NCBI GenBank assembly: GCA_014381385.1
Contig: JACNLR010000138.1
Coordinates: 1 to 5,982, forward strand
Direction of reading: 5' to 3'
DNA length: 5,982 nt
Origin: Planctomycetota bacterium
GTDB taxonomy: Bacteria > Planctomycetota > Phycisphaerae > Phycisphaerales > SM1A02
A program made the translations under genes and the position numbers. The stretch's first letter is position 1, and the number at the start of each line of letters is the position of its first letter. Positions 1 through 5,776 of this stretch are shown here, in pieces. The notes beneath the pieces are model-generated. The model did no database searches and was not told where the DNA came from. It was given only the letters and a program-made list of their open reading frames with translations.

Positions 1-63
1 ATATGTGCGCGCGCATACAAGTGTGGGTATGTTTGTAGTGTGTGCGCAAGCGCGCGCACACTC
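1..63. repeat. GC-rich palindromic, alternating purine-pyrimidine segment replacing the expected guaB sequence
   Basis: Bases 1-19, 38-48 and 50-61 strictly alternate purine and pyrimidine, mostly GC and GT/AC steps. Bases 38-47 can pair with 52-61 in a 10-bp stem (one G-T pair) with a 4-base loop at 48-51. The 12-mer at 7-18 recurs at 50-61 with one mismatch, and 7-14 is itself a perfect palindrome. Nothing else in the window has this composition. The segment begins exactly where guaB stops resembling its family (after the Ser390 codon, bases 64-66). It may be an insertion, a recombination junction, or a contig-end assembly or amplification artefact; I favour the artefact. Confidence 0.7.
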
Positions 64-1233
64 GCTACCCATGCCACGATATGTTTTAAACCGCCTTCCG
101 CGGTGTAAGATAAGTTCGCCCGGACTTTCATCAAGACCTGCAAACAACGATCCAAGCATCACGGAACTTGCGCCCGCTGCAATTGCTTTTCCAATGTCGC
201 CGCTTTGGCGGATACCTCCATCTGCGATAACTGGAATGTTGTGTTTATCCGCGGCGTTGCATGCATTAACGATAGCTGTTAGTTGGGGAACCCCTACACC
301 ACTAACAATTCGCGTCGTACAAATCGACCCAGGACCTATGCCTACCTTTACAGCATCTGCGCCCGCGGTAATGAGTGCTTCTGCACCCTCTGTCGTTGCT
401 ATATTTCCTGCGATGACATCGATGTCCCATCGATTCTTAATTTCTTTGACAGTGTCGATAACATTTTGCGAGTGACCATGCGCTGTATCAACAACAATGA
501 CATCCACTTCCGCTTTTATCAAAGCTTCAACACGATCAAATTGATGCACGCCAACAGCAGCACCAACTCGAAGCCGTCCACGGCTATCTCTACATGCTTG
601 AGGATGACGGCGGATATTTTCGATATCACGCATCGTGATGAGACCACTTAGTCGATTGTTCTCGTGTACCAGCAGTAGCTTTTCGACCCGAGCCCGAACC
701 ATCAGGGCTTCTGCGTCTTCAAGTGTTGTATCTACGTCACCTGTCACTAAGTCTTTTGAAGTCATCAATTCACCGACTAGTTGATCATCGGAGCCCACAA
801 ATTTCATATCACGGCGAGTGAGAATACCTACGAGTTCGCCATTGCCCTCGCCATCAAGCGTTACTGGAAAACCAGAAACGTTTTGCTCAGCCATGAGTGT
901 TGTTGCTTTGCCCACAGAATCTTCGGGGCTGAGGGTCACTGGATCGGTAATAACGCCGTTTTCAGAGCGTTTCACCTTAGCAACTTCCCTCGCTTGAACA
1001 TTTGGTGGCATATTCTTATGCACAAAACCAATTCCGCCTTCTTGAGCCAATGCAATAGCCAACGCAGACTCGGTGACTGTATCCATAGGCGCTGAAATAA
1101 GGGGAATATTCAATGAAATCCGGTTTGTAAGTCGCGTGGAGGTATCGGCGATATCAGGAGTTACATCGCTAAACCTCGGGACGAGTAAAACATCATCAAA
1201 GGTAATGCCATCAGTAATATGCAACTTTTCCAT
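1..1233 (-). CDS. guaB: IMP dehydrogenase (3' end missing at window edge)
   Basis: This gene encodes inosine-5'-monophosphate dehydrogenase, which oxidises IMP to XMP with NAD+ in the cytoplasm, the first committed step of GMP synthesis. Reading the minus strand from the ATG at 1233 gives an open frame of 411 codons reaching base 1. It starts MEKLHITDGITFDDVLLVP, the usual IMPDH N-terminus. Two CBS-type domains follow (about residues 95-150 and 155-210). The barrel then resumes with DTAHGHS (249-255, NAD-binding Asp), the catalytic loop GPGSICTTR with Cys305, IADGGIR (337-342, IMP-phosphate binding) and YRGMGS (385-390). Known family members continue LGAM... and DRYFQ with the flap Arg-Tyr. 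Here residues 391-411 (ECARAC...) do not resemble the family, and roughly 100 C-terminal residues are not visible. The first 390 residues are convincingly functional; the rest is discussed at 1-63. It is divergent from the ATPase operon and has its own promoter. Confidence 0.96.
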   Translation of the reverse strand, partial: MEKLHITDGITFDDVLLVPRFSDVTPDIADTSTRLTNRISLNIPLISAPMDTVTESALAIALAQEGGIGFVHKNMPPNVQAREVAKVKRSENGVITDPVTLSPEDSVGKATTLMAEQNVSGFPVTLDGEGNGELVGILTRRDMKFVGSDDQLVGELMTSKDLVTGDVDTTLEDAEALMVRARVEKLLLVHENNRLSGLITMRDIENIRRHPQACRDSRGRLRVGAAVGVHQFDRVEALIKAEVDVIVVDTAHGHSQNVIDTVKEIKNRWDIDVIAGNIATTEGAEALITAGADAVKVGIGPGSICTTRIVSGVGVPQLTAIVNACNAADKHNIPVIADGGIRQSGDIGKAIAAGASSVMLGSLFAGLDESPGELILHRGRRFKTYRGMGSECARACAHTTNIPTLVCARTY

Positions 1234-1239
1234 TGGGCA

Positions 1240-1268
1240 ATTTTACCATTTTTGAAGCAATGTATCAA
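1240..1268 (-). promoter_or_regulatory. guaB promoter, sigma-70 type, predicted to give a leaderless transcript
   Basis: On the minus strand a -35 hexamer TTGATA (1268-1263; 5 of 6 to TTGACA) and a -10 hexamer TAAAAT (1245-1240; 5 of 6 to TATAAT) are separated by exactly 17 bases. Only six bases (1239-1234) separate the -10 from the ATG of guaB at 1233. Initiation at the usual 7 or so bases past the -10 would fall on or next to the A of the start codon. No Shine-Dalgarno sequence is present ahead of that ATG, which fits leaderless translation. The promoter match is strong by eye; the leaderless reading is inference. Confidence 0.65.
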
Positions 1269-1273
1269 GGTGT

Positions 1274-1302
1274 TTTTTATGAGTATGGGCGCTCAATATG
1301 CT
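1274..1302 (+). promoter_or_regulatory. Weak candidate promoter for the ATPase/CvpA operon
   Basis: The best plus-strand -10-like sequence in the 125-base divergent region is TATGCT at 1297-1302 (4 of 6). The position 17 bases upstream holds only a T-rich TTTTTA (1274-1279) as a poor -35. This would give a leader of about 50 bases before the GTG at 1359. It lies about 30 bases from the guaB -35, so the two promoters would sit back to back. The operon may instead use an alternative sigma factor or an activator. Confidence 0.25.
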
Positions 1303-1342
1303 ACGCTGCGCATTCAAAGCACGAATTGTGTACGCAAACATA

Positions 1343-1350
1343 AAGAAGAG
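1343..1350 (+). promoter_or_regulatory. Ribosome binding site deciding the GTG start of the PilT-like gene
   Basis: The purine-rich AAGAAGAG ends eight bases before the GTG at 1359 and is a fair Shine-Dalgarno sequence. An in-frame TAA at 1353-1355, two codons upstream, rules out any earlier start. The next in-frame ATG (codon 31, base 1449) would remove much of the helix that precedes the conserved ASDLH motif in this family. Confidence 0.6.
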
Positions 1351-1358
1351 ACTAACAA

Positions 1359-2498
1359 GTGACCCAATCTGACGACAATTCAATTGCCAACGCCGTACAC
1401 AACGACCTTGGAACTACGCCCGGAAACGGCGTTTCAGAGTTTAGAAAAATGCTAAAAGCGACCATTAGTTTTGAAGCTTCAGACCTGCATATAAAGGCTG
1501 GCACAAAACCACGAATCCGAGTGCGGGGCGTTCTTCGAAGTTTAGATGCTGAAGTGAACAGTGAAGCGCTGTGTTACCAAATCGCAAAAGACATTCTTGA
1601 CGAAGTGCAGTACAAACATTTTCAAAAACATGGCCAAATTGACCTTGCCTACGATTACGATGACGATCGACGTTTCCGAATCAATATGTTTATGGCAAGG
1701 GGCAGGCCGTCGCTCGCATGTCGTCTCATTACAGCAGACATAATGACCTTTGAACAGTTACACCTCAAGCCAATCCTTGGTGATGTCTCGATGTGTGCAA
1801 ACGGGTTGATTTTGTTTGCGGGTGTTACTGGATCTGGAAAATCTACTTCCATCGCTGCGATGCTCAACTATGTAAATTTAAGAAAACGATGCCACATTGT
1901 TACAATCGAAGATCCTATCGAATATATTTTCCACGATGAAAAAGCCACAATTAACCAACGCGAAGTTGGCATTGATTGTTTGAATTTTAATGAAGCACTA
2001 CGCGCACTTGTTCGTGAAGACCCCGACGTAGTACTCGTTGGCGAAATGCGAGATAACGAAACATTCGAAGCAGCGATTCGTGCTGCAGAAACCGGCCACT
2101 TGGTTTTTGGAACCATCCACGCTTCGTCTGCATGGCAAACGTTCGGACGTATATATGACTTGTTCCCCGAAAGCGAACGACCACAAATTCGAAAACTACT
2201 CGCATACAACCTTCGGGCGATTGTGTATCAAAAATTGCTACCAACGTTACGCGAGGATACACCAAGAATTCCTGCACTTGAAATATTGCTTGGAACGCCC
2301 ATTGTCACTAAATATATTCTTGAAGCTAGAGAGGGTGAACTTCTTGACGTTATTATTAAGAGTCACGAGGAAGGCATGATTGATCTCAACACCGCCCTTC
2401 TCCATTTAGTAGAGCAGGAATGGGTCTCCCTCAAAACTGCAATGGATGCCACACCAAAACCTGAAGATCTCAAGATGAAAATTAAGGGTATCTCCTAA
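1359..2498 (+). CDS. PilT/GspE-superfamily hexameric ATPase, catalytically intact
   Basis: A 379-residue cytoplasmic ATPase of the type II/IV secretion family, closest to the PilT (pilus retraction) branch by motif and length (PilT is usually about 345-370). The N-terminal domain carries ASDLHIKAG (40-48) and RVRGVLR (54-60). The C-terminal domain has Walker A GVTGSGKST (155-163), Asp box TIEDPIEY (182-189), QREVGID (200-206), Walker B DVVLVGEMRD (223-232, Glu229) and His box GHLVFGTIH (246-254). All expected ATP-handling residues are present. It lacks the four-cysteine zinc site of PilB/GspE, as PilT does. The PilT AIRNLIREG motif is changed to IVTKYILEAREG (315-326), so a classical retraction role is not certain. 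About 25 extra polar residues precede the core. There are no membrane segments. It is first in a three-gene operon, and its stop overlaps the next start by one base. The family call is firm; the role is inferred. The symbol is left empty because true PilT orthology is unproven. Confidence 0.93.
   Translation: MTQSDDNSIANAVHNDLGTTPGNGVSEFRKMLKATISFEASDLHIKAGTKPRIRVRGVLRSLDAEVNSEALCYQIAKDILDEVQYKHFQKHGQIDLAYDYDDDRRFRINMFMARGRPSLACRLITADIMTFEQLHLKPILGDVSMCANGLILFAGVTGSGKSTSIAAMLNYVNLRKRCHIVTIEDPIEYIFHDEKATINQREVGIDCLNFNEALRALVREDPDVVLVGEMRDNETFEAAIRAAETGHLVFGTIHASSAWQTFGRIYDLFPESERPQIRKLLAYNLRAIVYQKLLPTLREDTPRIPALEILLGTPIVTKYILEAREGELLDVIIKSHEEGMIDLNTALLHLVEQEWVSLKTAMDATPKPEDLKMKIKGIS
2484..2488 (+). 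promoter_or_regulatory. Ribosome binding site inside the upstream gene, translational coupling
   Basis: AAGGG lies nine bases before the ATG at 2498, within the last codons of the PilT-like gene. The junction is TAATG, where the stop (2496-2498) and the start (2498-2500) share an A. This arrangement usually couples translation of the two proteins and favours comparable amounts. Confidence 0.6.
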
Positions 2499-4150
2499 TG
2501 CATACGCTGTTCCTATCTGACGCAACGCCGGTTTTCCTTCTAAGCCCTTGGAAGCCTGTTCTAATTTGCACTGTATTTATTGCTTGGGGTTGGTTGTTGA
2601 GCACACATATCGAAAAAGATGCCAAAGATGCTCACCTCGATTTCTCAAAATGGAACAGTTTCATGATTGCAGGAGCATTTGCTGGCTTAGGTGTCATGTT
2701 GTTTGGTCTTAATTTTTATGTTGCCTTTCCGATTGGAGTTTTAGTTTTAGCAACTCCTATCCTTTTTTACTGGAAAACGCGAAATGCCGCTGTCGCACCT
2801 CAACACCAGTTTAAAATTGGTACAGGTTCAATAAAAGCATCACGAGAAAAAAGGAAAATCGCCAAGGCAAACAAGCAAGTTACTATGACATTCGACGGTG
2901 CAAACGGTTCAGTCAAAGTGCCAGAAAAAGAAGATGCAAATATCGAAGTCTACCTAGCCGTTGAAGAAATCATTTCTGAAGCACTCAAACACCGAGCAAG
3001 CAGAATCGATATTCGTCTAACTAAAAATGGCTGTCAAAGTATGTACCTCGTAGATGGGATCCAAAATAAACAAGAACCCATCTCTACAGAGTTAGGCGCA
3101 AAACTCTTTAGCTTTATCAAGGAAATGTCTGGTACTGACCCCAACGATGCTCGGCGGCTACAATTCGGTGAATTTGATGTCACTGGCACTTCTGGTTCAA
3201 CCCACGTTGATTTGACTGCTTCTGGGTCTTCTACCGCACACGCTCTTCGACTTGAATTCGACCGAGCTGAGCGCGTGTTGCGAACTTGGGAATCTATCGG
3301 GTTGCTACCTAAACAACGTGACTTACTCGACCAACTAAAACAACCTGAATTGCGCCACGGCATTGTGTTATTCGGAGGCGATAACCAGTCCGGACTCACA
3401 ACAACCACGTACGCAATTTTAAACCAACATGACTCTTATTTAAACAATATTGTCACGTTGGAAAAACAAGTGTTAGCAACACTTGAAGGCATAACACACA
3501 ACACTGCAGAGGACGAGAGTTATGCCACGCAATTGCAAACTCTCATCAGGAGAGACCCAGACGTGATCCTTGCTGCTGACCTTTCTGATAGCGAAGCAGC
3601 CAAAATAGTTGTGAAGTCAGGCAGAGATGGTCCGCTCATCTTTGTCTCGTTGAAAGCATCCTCTCTTTCTGATTTACTTTCAAAATGGGCAGGCCTTGTT
3701 TCGAATCCAAGGCAAAGTTTTGACGGCCTCCAAGCAGTTGTCTATCAAAAACTAGTTCGCAAACTTTGCGAGAACTGCAAAGTTGCCTATAAACCATCTC
3801 CCGATCTTGCAAAACAAGGCCTTCCAATCGACACAGTTGAGCAACTCTACCGTAAAGGTGGAACCATTGAGCATAAGAACAAAACAAATCCATGTCCAAT
3901 CTGTGAAGGCAGTGGCTATATTGGACAAGTTGCCGTGTTTGAAACAATTTTTCTAGATAACGAAACCCGCAAGTTTTTGATAGCAGGCGATCTAAAAGGC
4001 GCCCTTGCAAACGCAAGAAGATCGAAGCGACTAATCCGTTTACAAGATGCTGGTTGGAGTTTAGTTGCCTCTGGGCAAACTTCACTTGAAGAATTCGGCA
4101 GAGTCAATAGCAAAAAGACAACAAAGAAAACTACAAAGACGAACAGCTAA
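2498..4150 (+). CDS. Membrane-anchored GspE/PilB-like pseudo-ATPase with intact zinc-binding cysteines
   Basis: A 550-residue protein with three likely N-terminal membrane helices (about 19-36, 53-70 and 72-92), then a basic linker (KASREKRKIAKANK, 113-126) and a GspE/PilB-type region. The usual GspE/PilB proteins are soluble, so the anchor is unusual. The fold is recognisable, but key residues have changed. Walker A reads GGDNQSGLTTTT (293-304) with Leu300 in place of the catalytic Lys. The Asp box is TLEKQV (320-325), with Lys323 for Asp. Walker B reads DPDVILAADLSD (353-364), with Asp361 for Glu. The His box is GPLIFVSLKAS (378-388), with Lys386 for His. The zinc tetrad is intact: LCENC (423-427) and CPIC (466-469), followed by GYIGQVAVFE (473-482). 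The C-terminal tail is a Lys/Thr low-complexity run (539-550). The frame is uninterrupted, so this is conserved divergence rather than a decaying gene. It probably binds nucleotide poorly or not at all and acts as a partner of the upstream ATPase. The family call is firm, the function inferred. Confidence 0.88.
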   Translation: MHTLFLSDATPVFLLSPWKPVLICTVFIAWGWLLSTHIEKDAKDAHLDFSKWNSFMIAGAFAGLGVMLFGLNFYVAFPIGVLVLATPILFYWKTRNAAVAPQHQFKIGTGSIKASREKRKIAKANKQVTMTFDGANGSVKVPEKEDANIEVYLAVEEIISEALKHRASRIDIRLTKNGCQSMYLVDGIQNKQEPISTELGAKLFSFIKEMSGTDPNDARRLQFGEFDVTGTSGSTHVDLTASGSSTAHALRLEFDRAERVLRTWESIGLLPKQRDLLDQLKQPELRHGIVLFGGDNQSGLTTTTYAILNQHDSYLNNIVTLEKQVLATLEGITHNTAEDESYATQLQTLIRRDPDVILAADLSDSEAAKIVVKSGRDGPLIFVSLKASSLSDLLSKWAGLVSNPRQSFDGLQAVVYQKLVRKLCENCKVAYKPSPDLAKQGLPIDTVEQLYRKGGTIEHKNKTNPCPICEGSGYIGQVAVFETIFLDNETRKFLIAGDLKGALANARRSKRLIRLQDAGWSLVASGQTSLEEFGRVNSKKTTKKTTKTNS

Positions 4151-4152
4151 AC

Positions 4153-5775
4153 ATGATTATCATTTTCAATCTCATTATTCTTGGTCTTGTTGGACTCATC
4201 GCGTACTGGTGGGCAAATGAAGGTTTGTTCAGCGCATTTATCCACATGGTTTGTGTAGTAACTGCAGGCGCAATCGCACTCTCACTCTGGGAGCCAATAA
4301 CTATGTCGATTCTCACTGGCGGAGGTTTTGACAACTACGCATGGGGAGTCGTTCTTATTGGTGTGTTCTCAATATCGCTTCTCATTCTTCGTGTAGCTGC
4401 AGATAAAATCATGCCCTCTAATGTCAACTTTCCGACTTGGGCTAACTTTGCATTTGGTGGTTTTAGCGGCGCAGTAGCTGGCGTAATAAGCATTGGCATT
4501 TGCTTGATTGGCTCAGGTTTTATCCAATCAACTAATGAACTCTTTGGGTATAGGGGAACAGGTAGAGATGAAAATAACAAAGCAATGATTGGCAAAGTAG
4601 GCGATCCAATCTGGCTCGATGTTGCACAGATAACTGCAGAGTTTTATGGCACATTAAGCGTTGGCACTCTTAGACCAGATTTTAGCGGAGCTCCCCTTCG
4701 GCAATACAATCCAAGCATTAATGAGCTCGCAACACTTGTCCGTGACACTTTTAGTGGAGGAAAGGGGCAGCTGTCTCTACTGCCCGATGCTGCAAAAGTA
4801 ACTTCGGTTGCAAAGAGCGATGATGGACTAGTTGTAGTGCAAGTTTCATTCACTTCCCAAGCAAAAGATTACGGTGGACAGCTGAGTTTAGCGAGTTCTC
4901 AAGTACGTCTTATAAGCGAAGCAATCGGATCAAAAAAACCGAAAGTCCATTACCCCTTTTCTTGGAAGCAAGAAGTTGCAGATGGCACGGAACGAATCTT
5001 TATTTACGACGATGTGTCACACTATGCAACAAGCGTGCCCGGTAGGCAAGAAACAGAAATCAAATTCGCATTCGACACGAAAGATGCTGGCTTCGTCCCA
5101 AAATTCATCCAGATTCGCGGAACACGTTTAGAAGTTCCAAACATCGAAACAACTGCCATACCTCATACGGTCGCTAAAGAATACCGTGGGCGTCAACTCT
5201 CTGATGAAGAAATTGTTGAAGCGAGAGACCCGCTTGGTAAAGATATACAACACCTTGTCGATTCCACATCGAAAATTCTAAGATTGCGTATTTCTACAAA
5301 CGGTATCCCAGGAACTATTGTGTACGATGAAGAACTATATTTCGTCGAAGGATCGTTGACTACAAAATGGAAGCAAAGAGGAATCTCAGCAGCCCTTGCT
5401 ATCAAAGGAATCCGAGCTGACGAGGGGACTGGTATCGTTCAAGTCGATGTTACTCCGGGCAAGTCAGCTTCGTTCAGTGATTTAATTTCGATTCTTTCCG
5501 AAAACGACCCCATCGAACTTATCGATACAAATGGTCGCAAGTACGCGCCAATTGGATATTATCTTGGAGACAGCAAGCGTATGCAGCTCACGCTAACACC
5601 AAGCACACCTATTCAATCTATTGGCGAACTTCCACTGCATGTTTTAACTGCAAGCCGTCCAAAAGATATGACGTTGATTTTCCAAGTCACCCTCGGCGAA
5701 TGGGTAAAAGAACTTAGGGTTGGTGACTTCACCATTGGCACATGCAACGTCGAAGTTATCAGTAAGTCAAGATAA
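4153..5775 (+). CDS. CvpA-like four-helix membrane protein with a large C-terminal domain of unknown function
   Basis: A 540-residue protein. Residues 1-122 contain four hydrophobic segments (about 2-19, 27-47, 62-82 and 100-122) with the glycine-rich fourth helix (FGGFSGAVAGVISIG, 101-115) typical of the CvpA (colicin V production) family. CvpA proteins are usually about 160-200 residues long, so the remaining 418 residues are an added domain that I do not recognise. It looks soluble and strand-rich (for example LVVVQVSF 226-233, RIFIYDD 281-287, FIQIRGTRLEVP 318-329, TIVYDEELYFVEG 388-400). Basic residues in the third loop (Arg80, Lys85) suggest that loop is cytoplasmic, which would put the C-terminal domain outside the membrane; this is only inference. 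MarP, a known CvpA fusion, carries a serine protease, but I see no GDSGG-type motif here. The start ATG lies two bases after the preceding stop and has no clear Shine-Dalgarno sequence, so translation probably depends on reinitiation. It is the last gene of the operon. Confidence 0.82.
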   Translation: MIIIFNLIILGLVGLIAYWWANEGLFSAFIHMVCVVTAGAIALSLWEPITMSILTGGGFDNYAWGVVLIGVFSISLLILRVAADKIMPSNVNFPTWANFAFGGFSGAVAGVISIGICLIGSGFIQSTNELFGYRGTGRDENNKAMIGKVGDPIWLDVAQITAEFYGTLSVGTLRPDFSGAPLRQYNPSINELATLVRDTFSGGKGQLSLLPDAAKVTSVAKSDDGLVVVQVSFTSQAKDYGGQLSLASSQVRLISEAIGSKKPKVHYPFSWKQEVADGTERIFIYDDVSHYATSVPGRQETEIKFAFDTKDAGFVPKFIQIRGTRLEVPNIETTAIPHTVAKEYRGRQLSDEEIVEARDPLGKDIQHLVDSTSKILRLRISTNGIPGTIVYDEELYFVEGSLTTKWKQRGISAALAIKGIRADEGTGIVQVDVTPGKSASFSDLISILSENDPIELIDTNGRKYAPIGYYLGDSKRMQLTLTPSTPIQSIGELPLHVLTASRPKDMTLIFQVTLGEWVKELRVGDFTIGTCNVEVISKSR

Positions 5776-5776
5776 A

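Noticed and set aside
1..63. Intein or self-splicing element in guaB starting after GMGS
   Set aside because: The frame stays open to base 1, but only 21 codons are visible, the first residues (E, C) do not form a recognisable intein block A, and the sequence is low-complexity palindrome. An artefact or small repeat is simpler.
5..1255. Several open frames on the plus strand across the guaB region
   Set aside because: They lie antisense to a convincing IMP dehydrogenase frame, have no family resemblance and no ribosome binding sites; they are shadows of guaB.
1298..1313. Small inverted repeat ATGC...GCAT in the divergent promoter region as an operator
   Set aside because: Only four base pairs with an eight-base spacer; not distinguishable from chance without related sequences.
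1359..2498. Calling the first ATPase a definite PilT of a type IV pilus
   Set aside because: The core motifs fit, but the AIRNLIRE region differs and no pilus genes accompany it, so only the family is asserted.
2498..4150. Calling the second protein an active PilB/GspE assembly ATPase
   Set aside because: The Walker A Lys, Asp-box Asp, Walker B Glu and His-box His are all replaced, and the N-terminus is a membrane anchor.
2498..4150. Pseudogene call for the degenerate ATPase
   Set aside because: There is no frameshift or stop in 550 codons, the coupled start has a good ribosome binding site, and the zinc cysteines and fold motifs are conserved.
4153..5775. MarP-like serine protease
   Set aside because: The CvpA-like N-terminus fits, but no GDSGG or similar catalytic serine motif was found in the C-terminal region.
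5756..5775. Hairpin TTATC...GATAA as a terminator at the operon end
   Set aside because: The stem is only five AT-rich pairs with a ten-base loop and no following T tract; it lies in coding sequence and is expected by chance.
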